The translations under genes were made by a program, and so were the position numbers. Below the pieces are notes generated by a model. It saw only the letters and a program-made list of their open reading frames with translations, was not told the DNA's origin and searched no databases. DNA of 64,000 bases from Flavobacterium tegetincola DSM 22377 (GTDB lineage: Bacteria; Bacteroidota; Bacteroidia; Flavobacteriales; Flavobacteriaceae): NCBI RefSeq assembly GCF_000425485.1, contig NZ_AUDN01000015.1:1-64000 (forward strand), in the 5' to 3' direction. Positions 8,383 through 19,129 of the stretch are shown piece after piece; within the stretch, counting starts at the first letter, position 1, and each line of letters begins with the position of its first letter.

Positions 8383-10353
8383 TTACTGAGCAATCTGTCT
8401 TAACTGTTTCAATTTATCTTTCCAAATATCCATCGATTCCTTGTGTTTTTCAATGTTTTTACGCACTTCGGCTACAATAGGATTCTCCTTTTTGGCATTC
8501 TTTGCATTGGCAAAAAACTGAATGTTATTTTCCAACTGGAAAATTTCATTTTGAATTTCGTCAATTTTACGCATAATGAAGATTTTTTCATTCTCCAATT
8601 TACGACCGTCGTCTTCGCCAGCAAGTTGTTCCACACGATTGTTGAAACGCAACATTTCTGAATCTTTTCTACTTACATTCAATTTCTCGAATAAACCGTC
8701 TAAGACTTTATTGAATTTTCCATCGATGTGGCGCTTGTTTCTTGGCACGTGACCTACAGCTTTCCAGGATTCAATATGGGATTTAATAGTATCCAAATCG
8801 GCTTTGTGTTCGCCAATCAATGTTACCTGTTTTACAGCTTCTAAAAGTTCTTGCTTCTTTGCAAAAGCTAGTTCTTCCTCTTGGTTCACTTCGCTCCTTT
8901 GCTCTTTTAAGTTTTCAAAGTACGCATTACAAGCGGCTCTAAATTCTTTCCAAATAGTATCAGAGTTTTTTCGAGGTACGTGTCCGATAGTTTTCCATTC
9001 GTCCTGAATTTTCATCATTATTGGAGTAGTGGTGGCAAAATCCGTACTGTCTTTTAATTCAACAGCTTTCTCTAATAAAGCCATTTTTTTAACAAGATTG
9101 TCGTGCTGGTCTTTCTTCAAATCTTTGTAAAACGAATTCTTCAAAATATTAAAAGAGCGAACTGCATTTTTAAAAGAACTCCAAGTCGTTTCATTCGCTT
9201 CGGTAGGCACTTTTCCAGCATTGAAAAAATCATTTCTCAACCCTTCAATAATATCCGCTTGTTTCAACCAAAGTGCATGTGAATTGACTTTAGTTTGCGC
9301 AAGTTCTTCGATCTTAGCAATGATCCCTTGTTTGATTTCTAAATTGGTAACTTCTCTTTGTTTTATTTCGTCATTTAAAGCATCTTTCCGATCGTGAATT
9401 TTCTTAGTAGCGGCAGAAAATTGATTCCAAATTTCCTCTCTATGGTCTTTTCCTACAGGTCCGATTTCCTCTTTCCACATACGGTGAAAACCTTGTAAGG
9501 CTCTAAAAGCATGATTTGTATCCGGTTCGTGTTCTAAAGCTTCTGCTCGTTCCACTAACTTTTGCTTTAATTCCAAGTTATGTTTGAATTCCAAATCACG
9601 AGCTTCACGATCCAAATGCAAGTAATCGTAAAAATTTTCTACGTGGAAATGGTAGTTGTTCCAAACGTGGTTGTATTTATCCTTTGGAATCGGACCGATG
9701 TTTTTCCATTGGTCGCGTAATTCGTTAAAATGCTTTAAAGTATCCTGCATACTTTCTGCTGGATTGATCAAGTTTTTCATTGATTCCACAATTTCAAGAC
9801 GTTGGTCTAAATTACCTTGTAAATCACTTTGCAATTTCTTGAAGTGGGCATTTTTCTTAGCTCTATATTCGCTGTATGCATGGTCAAATTTGACTTTTGC
9901 AGGTAGATGATATTCAAACTGTTCGGTAGTATCTGGATTTTGCTCTACAAACTCTTCTCTTTTTTCATCAATTAAATGATGGTATTGAGACAAAAATTCC
10001 TTTTTTATATCCTCAATTTGCGTCTTGATCTTATTGATTTGGTCCAACCCTAAAAGACTTTCCATCTCTACAACCAACTCTTCCATAGACATACTTTCGT
10101 AATTCTTTGTAGGAATTTCATGGTGTTCTACTTCATCATCCGTGTCGCTTTGTGTTTCTTCTACATCGTCTGTTTCCACTTCTGATGCTTCTGGAGCGGG
10201 TGCTGGTTCCTCAGACATCATACTTTCGTCTTGAACCTCTTCAGGAGTTAGTGTAATTACATTTTCTTGCGTTTCACTTTCAGGCGTTTGGATGGCCGAA
10301 GTTTCTAGTGTTCCATCTGCTTGAGGCAGGTTATCATTCGTCTCGTCTAACAT
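8383..10353 (-). CDS. DUF349 repeat protein
   Basis: A 656-residue, highly charged cytoplasmic protein. Residues 1-80 are acidic and low-complexity (many Glu, Asp, Ser and Thr). The rest is several tandem DUF349 helical units, recognisable by repeated signatures such as QWKNIGPIPKDKYNHVW, EWKTIGHVPRKNSDTIW and SWKAVGHVPRNKRHID. A coiled coil ends the protein. DUF349 proteins are common in Bacteroidetes and of unknown biochemical role. The gene stands alone, with its own terminator. Confidence 0.88.
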   Translation of the reverse strand: MLDETNDNLPQADGTLETSAIQTPESETQENVITLTPEEVQDESMMSEEPAPAPEASEVETDDVEETQSDTDDEVEHHEIPTKNYESMSMEELVVEMESLLGLDQINKIKTQIEDIKKEFLSQYHHLIDEKREEFVEQNPDTTEQFEYHLPAKVKFDHAYSEYRAKKNAHFKKLQSDLQGNLDQRLEIVESMKNLINPAESMQDTLKHFNELRDQWKNIGPIPKDKYNHVWNNYHFHVENFYDYLHLDREARDLEFKHNLELKQKLVERAEALEHEPDTNHAFRALQGFHRMWKEEIGPVGKDHREEIWNQFSAATKKIHDRKDALNDEIKQREVTNLEIKQGIIAKIEELAQTKVNSHALWLKQADIIEGLRNDFFNAGKVPTEANETTWSSFKNAVRSFNILKNSFYKDLKKDQHDNLVKKMALLEKAVELKDSTDFATTTPIMMKIQDEWKTIGHVPRKNSDTIWKEFRAACNAYFENLKEQRSEVNQEEELAFAKKQELLEAVKQVTLIGEHKADLDTIKSHIESWKAVGHVPRNKRHIDGKFNKVLDGLFEKLNVSRKDSEMLRFNNRVEQLAGEDDGRKLENEKIFIMRKIDEIQNEIFQLENNIQFFANAKNAKKENPIVAEVRKNIEKHKESMDIWKDKLKQLRQIAQ

Positions 10354-10466
10354 TTTATGAAATGTTTAGGGTTTGTAAAATATCGAATGCGAAAGATAAG
10401 GAAGGCAAACCAAAATTCAAAGTAAAACTGTTAAATTTTGTTAATTTAGAAATCAGCTGCTTAAGA

Positions 10467-11219
10467 TTATTCTTTATTCCAAATGCTCCATGCTTTTTCC
10501 GCTTGAAACACTAACATTTGATAGCCGTTTAAGGTTTCTGATTGAAATTCCTTTGCCTTTTTCAGGAAGGCAGTTTCTGCTGGATTATAAATCACATCAA
10601 AGGCTAAATGATTGGACGTGAATAAAGAATAGGGAATAGGAGGACACTCGTCCACATTAGGGAATGTGCCCAATGGAGTGCAATTAATAACGAGGTGATA
10701 GGCATTGAAAATCGCTTCATCTAAATCTTCATAATTCAATTGATCTTCTTTTGGATTTCGAGAAACAAATGTATAATCGATATGCAGCTGCATTAATGCA
10801 AATGCAACCGCTTTTGAAGCGCCACCTGTTCCCAAGATCAACGCTTTTTTATGGTGTGGTTTTAAATAAGGTTTTACCGATTTTTTAAAGCCATAATAGT
10901 CGGTATTGTATCCTTTTAGCTTATTTTTTTTAGTAATTTTAATCGTGTTTACGGCGCCAATGGCAAATGCTTTTTTGTTCACTTTATCCAAATAAGGAAG
11001 GACCTCTTCTTTATAAGGAATGGTTACGTTCAATCCTTTTAAATATAAGGTTTGAGCTACAACAGCTTGCAGTTGGTCAATGTCAGAAAGGTCAAAATTT
11101 TCGTAGGAAAAGTTTGGTAAATGTTCTCTTTCAAATTTATCCTTAAAATACGTTTTCGAGAAGGAATAACCGATGTTTCTTCCAATCAAACCGTACTTTT
11201 CTATGTTAGAATTTGCCAC
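10467..11219 (-). CDS. aroE: Shikimate dehydrogenase
   Basis: A 250-residue enzyme that reduces 3-dehydroshikimate to shikimate with NADPH in aromatic amino-acid synthesis. The shikimate-binding SxS is in GYSFSKTYF, the catalytic Lys in NVTIPYKEEV, the Asn/Asp pair in NTDYYGF, and the nucleotide loop GTGGASKAVAF near residue 130. Length is usual for the short Bacteroidetes form. The start overlaps the end of the upstream TPR gene by 14 bases, indicating co-transcription. Confidence 0.95.
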   Translation of the reverse strand: MANSNIEKYGLIGRNIGYSFSKTYFKDKFEREHLPNFSYENFDLSDIDQLQAVVAQTLYLKGLNVTIPYKEEVLPYLDKVNKKAFAIGAVNTIKITKKNKLKGYNTDYYGFKKSVKPYLKPHHKKALILGTGGASKAVAFALMQLHIDYTFVSRNPKEDQLNYEDLDEAIFNAYHLVINCTPLGTFPNVDECPPIPYSLFTSNHLAFDVIYNPAETAFLKKAKEFQSETLNGYQMLVFQAEKAWSIWNKE

Positions 11220-12615
11220 TTTCCAAATGTTTTTTAATAATGTTTTGGACCATTCTCCTTTTCCAGGCCTCTGGAAATAAGGATTCTACCAGTTGGTAGT
11301 GTTTGCCGTTTAAACGCAAAGCATTGCTAATGTGGAATTTTCCTTTTTTGTCTTCTTTCAATGTAAAGTAGAGTCCTGCCAATCGGTATTCGATTTCAAA
11401 AGATTCAGGAAAAAATGCTGTGGCTTGCAATAATGTAGCTACTGCGCTGGAAAATTCTCCCATTGAGAGGAATGAATCTACCCAAAACAACCAGGTATCC
11501 AATTCGGCATCGCCAAATTCAACTGCTTTTCGGTAGCCTAATTCCGCTTCTTCATAAAATTTTAGTTCTTTGTTTATAGAAGCATAACGTTTCCAATACC
11601 GACTGTTTTCGTTATCAATACTCAACGCTTTGTTTAAAAATTGCAACGCTTTTTGGAAATTGCGTTGACGCAAATAAAAATCAGTAATTGCAATCCATCC
11701 CTTGTCCAGCAAAGGATCTTCGTGAACCGTTTTATTGTAATATTCAATCGCTTTTGACTTATTACCCAATCGTTCGTAGCATTTTCCAATACGCAAGTAG
11801 GCATAACTTGTAGGATCTTCTAGATCAATCGTTTTTTGATACGCCAAAATAGCCTCTTCAGGTCGTTTTAAGCGTTCTAAAGTTTTTGCTTTTTCCATAA
11901 ACGCACCTAAAAACGAATCGTCAATTAAGGTGGCATATTCAAAAGCGCGTAAAGCTTCTGGATATTTTTTCAGTCCATAATTGAGCCTGCCGGATTGGTG
12001 CCAAGCAATTTCGCTGTACGGATTTTCATCAATATATTTATCCAAGTAGGCAATTGCAGCTTCATTTTGATCTAAAAATTCAAAACAATACACTACATTA
12101 TACAACGCCGCTTGGTCCTCATAATCTTCTTCCAAGCACTTCATGAAATTGATTTTGGCATCTTCCAGATTATCCATAAAAAGATATTCCATTCCCAATA
12201 AATTATAAACATCCGGTTTGTCATCGGTCAGTTCCAAGGCTGTTTTTAAGCAATTTACTGCTTTTTCATGTTGGTCTTTTTTGGAATAAATAGTAGCGCG
12301 TTGGATGTAAATCTCCTCGTTCTGTGGTTCTAATGCATGCAATTCATTCAGTAATTTTTCTGCTAAGTCCAATTTTTCATCATAAATGAACATTTCAACT
12401 TGCACTAATTTCAGGCCAGTGGAATTGGGGTGTTGATCTAAAGCTAATTTTAATGCTTTCTTAGCCAAATTTGCTTTGCCAATATCTAGGTAATGCAGTA
12501 TGATTTCTTCAAATTCTTCCGAGTCAAAAAACAAGACTTTGTTGGTTTTCAACATTGACTCAAATTTCGATAAGGATAAGTTATAATCATCTTCATCTTC
12601 GTCGCTTATATACAT
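11206..12615 (-). CDS. Tetratricopeptide-repeat protein
   Basis: A 469-residue soluble protein made almost entirely of TPR helical hairpins, with at least eight units recognisable (for example PDVYNLLGMEYLFMDNLEDA and AWHQSGRLNYGLKKYPEA). It has no signal peptide. It begins with an acidic stretch (YISDEDEDD). TPR proteins scaffold protein complexes; no specific partner is visible. It overlaps aroE by 14 bases and is probably its upstream operon partner, an arrangement seen in relatives. Confidence 0.9.
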   Translation of the reverse strand: MYISDEDEDDYNLSLSKFESMLKTNKVLFFDSEEFEEIILHYLDIGKANLAKKALKLALDQHPNSTGLKLVQVEMFIYDEKLDLAEKLLNELHALEPQNEEIYIQRATIYSKKDQHEKAVNCLKTALELTDDKPDVYNLLGMEYLFMDNLEDAKINFMKCLEEDYEDQAALYNVVYCFEFLDQNEAAIAYLDKYIDENPYSEIAWHQSGRLNYGLKKYPEALRAFEYATLIDDSFLGAFMEKAKTLERLKRPEEAILAYQKTIDLEDPTSYAYLRIGKCYERLGNKSKAIEYYNKTVHEDPLLDKGWIAITDFYLRQRNFQKALQFLNKALSIDNENSRYWKRYASINKELKFYEEAELGYRKAVEFGDAELDTWLFWVDSFLSMGEFSSAVATLLQATAFFPESFEIEYRLAGLYFTLKEDKKGKFHISNALRLNGKHYQLVESLFPEAWKRRMVQNIIKKHLESGKF

Positions 12616-12703
12616 ATGTTATCTTTTATGATTAGCTACTGCTAAAGTTAAAGTATTCGTATTAATAAACCTTTTGCAAAGGTGATTATTGTGAACAATT
12701 TAA

Positions 12704-13903
12704 TTAACAATTCGTAGCAATTTGTTGGGACACTTCATCAAGTGTTTCCAAAATAATTTTGCAACCTGCTCTAATTTCATCTTCAGAGATGGTTAACGGT
12801 GGGGTTATTCGGATGGCACACGGTTCAAAAAGCAGCCAGAACAAAATCAGCCCTTTTTCTTGACATCTTAGAATTACTTCATTGGTAATGTCAGCGCTTT
12901 CTGTCATCGGTGCCAACATCAATCCGCGTCCTCGGACTTCCTTAATCAAAGGATGTACCAATAGCGACCGAAATAGTTTTTCTTTGACCAATGTGTCTTC
13001 AATCAGCGTAGTTTCTGTCAATTCTTGCAGTGTAGCAAGGCATGCCGCTGCTATGACAGGATGTCCGCCAAAAGTGGTAATATGGCCTAATTTTGGATTA
13101 TCAGACAGTAAATTTAAATGGGAATGCGAAGCTACAAATCCTCCAACGGGCATTCCGCCGCCCATTCCTTTGCCAATGATTACAATATCTGGAATAATGC
13201 CATAATTTTCAAATCCGAACAGTGTTCCTGTTCTTCCAAAACCGGGCTGAATTTCATCAATGATCAACATCGCACCCATTTCATCACAGCGTTTTCTAAC
13301 TTTTATTAGAAAATCATTTTCGGGTTGAATGAATCCCGCACCACCCTGAATACTTTCTAGAATGATTCCAGCCGTTTTGGTGGTAATTTTTTCTAAATCC
13401 GCTTCATTATTAAATGTAATAAATTCTACATCTGGTAATAAAGGTCGAAAAGGTTGTTTGCGTTCTTCAAAACCCATCACACTCATAGATCCCATGGTGT
13501 TACCATGATAGGCATTGTGGCAAGAAATCAATTGACTTCGACCCGTAATTCTTCGTGCTAATTTTAACGCTCCTTCTGTAGCTTCTGTTCCAGAATTGAC
13601 CAAGTACACCTGATTTAAAGGTTCTGGTAAATGTTGGACTAGCAGTTTGCAAAAATCAACGGAGGGTTGTTGGGCATATTCGCCATAGACCATCACGTGC
13701 GAATATTTATCCAATTGTGCTTTAATCGCATCATTTACTCTTTGGTGTTGGTGTCCTAATGTACATGCGGAAACACCTGCCACAAAGTCCAAATAACTTT
13801 TTCCGTTGGTATCGTAAATATAACTTCCTTTTGCGTGAGAAACTTCCATTCCTAATGGATAAGGAGAAGTTTGTGCTTGGTATTTTAAAAAATCTTGTTT
13901 CAT
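12704..13903 (-). CDS. Class III (ornithine/acetylornithine-type) aminotransferase
   Basis: A 399-residue PLP-dependent aminotransferase. Visible family motifs are NSGTEATEGALKLARR around residue 103, YHGNTMG, the Asp of IIDEIQPGFGRTG, and the PLP lysine in IIGKGMGGGMPVGGF near 243. The group includes ornithine, acetylornithine and 4-aminobutyrate aminotransferases. No arginine-biosynthesis genes lie nearby, so the substrate cannot be assigned. It follows the OstA-like gene with a 56-base gap and may be co-transcribed with it. Confidence 0.88.
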   Translation of the reverse strand: MKQDFLKYQAQTSPYPLGMEVSHAKGSYIYDTNGKSYLDFVAGVSACTLGHQHQRVNDAIKAQLDKYSHVMVYGEYAQQPSVDFCKLLVQHLPEPLNQVYLVNSGTEATEGALKLARRITGRSQLISCHNAYHGNTMGSMSVMGFEERKQPFRPLLPDVEFITFNNEADLEKITTKTAGIILESIQGGAGFIQPENDFLIKVRKRCDEMGAMLIIDEIQPGFGRTGTLFGFENYGIIPDIVIIGKGMGGGMPVGGFVASHSHLNLLSDNPKLGHITTFGGHPVIAAACLATLQELTETTLIEDTLVKEKLFRSLLVHPLIKEVRGRGLMLAPMTESADITNEVILRCQEKGLILFWLLFEPCAIRITPPLTISEDEIRAGCKIILETLDEVSQQIATNC

Positions 13904-13959
13904 TTTTGGAAACTAAAAAAATAGTAGTGTAGTAAATTGTTGGAAGTCCCGTTAAGTTT

Positions 13960-15585
13960 CTATTTCTTAACCGGTTTCTGCTTATCGTAGTTTAAAGTTT
14001 CTTTCCGTATTTCCATCGGTTTGTTCTCCTTTTCAGCGTCAATTTTACTTTCCTGTTGCATTTTTGCATCAAATTCCTCTTCCTCGGGAGGGAAAATATC
14101 GTCTTTAGTTCTGATTATTTCATCGCCACGCCAAATAAATCCTCTTAATCTTCGAGCATTTTCAGGCAAATCTTTTTCAGGATACATCTGACTTTCCACA
14201 TTCTTGTAAGAAGTCATCACATCAATTTTATTTTCATCGAATGTAATGTTAATGCTGCTGCTGATTTTTTTCTCAATTCCAGTCAAAGTCGCGTCGTCAT
14301 ACACATAATAAATGGCTTCGGTATTTTTAATTAAATCAATATAATCCAATTTATTGTCCTTGAATTTGCCATACATATTCAAACCTTTTGCTTGATTATA
14401 ACCTGTTCCTAACGAATCTCGAGAAATCATAAAAGCATTATTTATAACCTTCAATGAATCAATTTTTTCCGTTCTATTGTCGCCGATAAGGTGAATAATA
14501 TCGCCGGTCAATTGATTTTCACCATTCCAAATTACAGGTCTGCCGATCAACTGGGTCAATGCTTTTTTAGTACTGGAGTGAATTGAATCGCATTTTCCAC
14601 TCAGATCGGATTTGAAAAAACGCGCATTATTAAACGCTCGAATAACTTGGTTTCCTTTTTTTCCCGTAACCATCAATTTTTTTCCGTGGATGTACACCGA
14701 ATCATTTTCTACTAAATTAATGGCAACTGCACGACCAGTCATCATTAGTGAATCTTTGAGTTTGAAAACTTCGCCATAATGCCCTTTTACAATTCCCTTG
14801 TTGACGGTGTCGGTAACTTTTACATTTCGGGTTGCTGAGGCAAATTCTTTTGCTCTGTCGTAAAAGATACTATCACCTTCAATAAGTCGGTCTTCGTACC
14901 TGATGTATGATTTTCGTAAAAAATGACCTACATTTTTCTTACTGTCGTAAAATCCTTTCTCCGTGTAAATAAAGTTTTTTTCACTCGTGATTGTGGAAGG
15001 ACCAAATAAATAGGCGTGACCCGAATTATTGTAATAATCCACATGATTGGATTTTATAACATACTTTGGGTTCGTAATGGTAACGGTGGAAAGAAACTGA
15101 AACTTCTTTTCTGTTGCATAATACCGACCAGCATTACTCGTCAACGTATTTTCTTTATTGACAATCCGACCAAAGCTGTTGTAAAATGCTTGTTGTGTAT
15201 TTCGATCAAAGTTAATTGTATCAGTACTTAAAGTCATGTCTGGCGAACGCAATACAGGTTTTCCCGTAGCGTAGGCTTTCTTTTCGTTTCCACTGTATTC
15301 AGCGTATTGACTGTTGAGATATAAGGTGTCACCTTGTACCATTTGTACATTACCAAAAAGTTTAGCATAGTTCTCTTCCTGAAAATAGTACGCTTTATTG
15401 CATGTAATGGTTATTCCATCGTGTACAATTCGCACTTTTCCTGTGAGTAAAAATGCACCTGGCATTTCTGTTTGATTGATGTCGGAAAATTCAGCATATT
15501 CTACATCAATATTTTTAGGCTTTTGTGCCAAAAGAAGGGTTGTGAACGCTAAAAAAAATAATAAGAAGAGCCTTTTCAATGTCAA
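13960..15585 (-). CDS. OstA/LptA-like periplasmic protein
   Basis: A 541-residue secreted protein with a signal peptide (MTLKRLFLLFFLAFTTLLLAQ) followed by OstA/LptA-type beta-strand repeats. The first unit includes GAFLLTGKVRIVHDGITITC and AKLFGNVQMVQGDTLYLNSQ. LptA proteins form the periplasmic bridge carrying lipopolysaccharide to the outer membrane. This one is about three times longer than Proteobacterial LptA, as is usual in Flavobacteria, and ends in a charged tail. A role in lipopolysaccharide transport is inferred from the fold. Confidence 0.85.
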   Translation of the reverse strand: MTLKRLFLLFFLAFTTLLLAQKPKNIDVEYAEFSDINQTEMPGAFLLTGKVRIVHDGITITCNKAYYFQEENYAKLFGNVQMVQGDTLYLNSQYAEYSGNEKKAYATGKPVLRSPDMTLSTDTINFDRNTQQAFYNSFGRIVNKENTLTSNAGRYYATEKKFQFLSTVTITNPKYVIKSNHVDYYNNSGHAYLFGPSTITSEKNFIYTEKGFYDSKKNVGHFLRKSYIRYEDRLIEGDSIFYDRAKEFASATRNVKVTDTVNKGIVKGHYGEVFKLKDSLMMTGRAVAINLVENDSVYIHGKKLMVTGKKGNQVIRAFNNARFFKSDLSGKCDSIHSSTKKALTQLIGRPVIWNGENQLTGDIIHLIGDNRTEKIDSLKVINNAFMISRDSLGTGYNQAKGLNMYGKFKDNKLDYIDLIKNTEAIYYVYDDATLTGIEKKISSSINITFDENKIDVMTSYKNVESQMYPEKDLPENARRLRGFIWRGDEIIRTKDDIFPPEEEEFDAKMQQESKIDAEKENKPMEIRKETLNYDKQKPVKK

Positions 15586-15661
15586 TAAATTTTGTCAAAT
15601 TTAAGTAAAATGCATTGAGTTATGGCGGATTTAAGAAATATTTATAAGCGGATTTTGTTAT

Positions 15662-15694
15662 AAAAAAAAGCATTTTGTTAATCAAAATGCTTTT
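15662..15694 (-). terminator. Terminator of the thioredoxin-fold lipoprotein gene
   Basis: On the minus strand AAGCATTTTG and CAAAATGCTT form a ten-base-pair stem followed by a run of T, ten bases after the stop codon. Confidence 0.85.
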
Positions 15695-15704
15695 ATCTAA
15701 ATTC

Positions 15705-17108
15705 TTAATTTAAATTGCTTTCAAAACTTATGTCAAATAAGCTGACAAAAGCATTATTTATCGTTCCATCCGCATTAAGAACCAAGGTACGGTGGATCTT
15801 ATTTACCACCCAATGTTCTTTCACGCTATCAAAATTTTCAACCTTATACTCGCGGATGTTTGAAAACCTGTAGTTTTTTAACATACTTTTCCATTTGGTT
15901 TCATTTTGATCTACACAAATACTGATAAAATCGTATTCTGGATGTTTTTTCTGCAATTCCATCGCACGTTTATGAGCGGCTACAAAATGCGATTCTAAAT
16001 TTTTGGTCCAAAAGAATAGTACTGTCTTTTTATTAATGATAGATTTGACGTCGACAGTAGTACCGTTCAAGTCCATCAATTTTTGATTCGGTAATGGATT
16101 GTTTTGTTTTAACAACTGAATCGCATCTCCAATTTTCTTGATTTCATTGTGTTGATTTTGGTCCGTTGAAAGTGCGTGGTATTTATCTAAAAACTTTTGA
16201 TTATTGATGATATTTTGATCTTCTAATAAGTAGGCAAAAGCAATATTATCTAAGACTGTATTTTTTATTTTTTCATTGGTGAATAATGAATCGGCAATGT
16301 GCAATTTCGCACTACTGGACAAGAATGCTTTGTCAACAGCAGAACGCATCTCCCATTTTTCATTGGCACTCAAATTATTCATTAGATTCGATAAATAGCG
16401 TACAAATGGTGAAAAGTTGGTTAACTCTTTATTATTAAAGTTGATGTCCTTTCTGAAACTATAAAAATCAGCAGGTAGTTTAGGGGTTACATTTTCACCA
16501 CTTCTCATGCGATGAACCACTGGATATAATTCTTTTTTTGAATAGTGGAAAAAATCCAACATTGCTTTAGCATACTTGTCAAAATCCTCAGACCAAGCAA
16601 TACTTTCCTTTTTAGAATCGTAAAATTTTTGCTTAGATTGAAAAGCAGAATCTATTTTTTTATTAAACTGACCTACATTTTCGTCATAAACGTTGAACAT
16701 AACGCTCCGATCTTGTTCATTTTTCAAATATAACTCCATCAAAAAATTATTTTTCTCATCACCACGACCACAGAATGTGATGGATTCATCAAAATCTTGT
16801 GTATTGATGCGTACCATTAAACTATCATTTTTATCAAAATAAATGTATTGGTACTCAGGCTCGTGTTTGAAGGAATATAACCCAGGCGTTAGCGAATCAA
16901 ATTTCTTGAAAAATGTATTGTCTGGATTTAAGATAATGGTATCTAGAACTTTAGAATCTTTGCAAAATAAAATATACCGGTTGCTTGGATTGACTATTTT
17001 TCCACCAAAGTAAGCGGTATAGTTATCGTTATCAAAACCCTCATTACAAGATACAAGGGAAAATGCAAGAAGTATGGGAAATAGTAGAATTGTTCTGATA
17101 GTATAAAT
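15705..17108 (-). CDS. Thioredoxin-fold (TlpA/AhpC-like) lipoprotein without redox cysteines, non-standard start
   Basis: The frame is open from a TAA at 17112-17114 down to 15705. Its N-terminus is a lipoprotein signal (IRTILLFPILLAFSLVSC, Cys codon at 17046-17048), yet it contains no in-frame ATG, GTG or TTG before the ATG at 16817, which would lose the signal. ATT at 17106-17108 is the best start, giving about 467 residues. The N-terminal half resembles the domain that precedes thioredoxin folds in Bacteroidetes TlpA-like lipoproteins. The C-terminal domain has the fold (VLFFWTKNLESHF, YDFISICVDQN) but neither cysteine of the usual WCxxC, so it is probably not a disulfide oxidoreductase. 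Confidence 0.7.
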   Translation of the reverse strand: MYTIRTILLFPILLAFSLVSCNEGFDNDNYTAYFGGKIVNPSNRYILFCKDSKVLDTIILNPDNTFFKKFDSLTPGLYSFKHEPEYQYIYFDKNDSLMVRINTQDFDESITFCGRGDEKNNFLMELYLKNEQDRSVMFNVYDENVGQFNKKIDSAFQSKQKFYDSKKESIAWSEDFDKYAKAMLDFFHYSKKELYPVVHRMRSGENVTPKLPADFYSFRKDINFNNKELTNFSPFVRYLSNLMNNLSANEKWEMRSAVDKAFLSSSAKLHIADSLFTNEKIKNTVLDNIAFAYLLEDQNIINNQKFLDKYHALSTDQNQHNEIKKIGDAIQLLKQNNPLPNQKLMDLNGTTVDVKSIINKKTVLFFWTKNLESHFVAAHKRAMELQKKHPEYDFISICVDQNETKWKSMLKNYRFSNIREYKVENFDSVKEHWVVNKIHRTLVLNADGTINNAFVSLFDISFESNLN

Positions 17109-17205
17109 GTTTTAAATTATCGAAACAAAAATATTCAGTTAGGTTCAAATTGACTGTTAAGGCACCGTTAAATGATTGTTAAGTAGAAATGCTCTTGCTT
17201 GGTAA

Positions 17206-18882
<1,677 letters not shown>

Positions 18883-18902
18883 TCATCAGTTTTAGATATA
18901 GA

Positions 18903-18937
18903 AAAAGGGTTTTACTTGATGTAAAACCCTTTTTTTT
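18903..18937 (+). terminator. Terminator of the ABC-F gene
   Basis: AAAAAGGGTTTTAC and GTAAAACCCTTTTT form a long stem around TTGAT, ending in a T run. Confidence 0.88.
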
Positions 18938-19129
18938 GTGATCATTATTTGCGTTTGACTATGCAGCAACCGGGTCATTAATATATTGAATAACCATATA
19001 ACAAAGCACTTTAAATTCATTATGCAGCACCTAAAATTAAGTGATGGAAGTGGATTTTTAATTGATAACATTTAGGTTCATACCATTTGTATTCCTATTT
19101 TTGAACACTTAATACTTCATTTTATCCTT

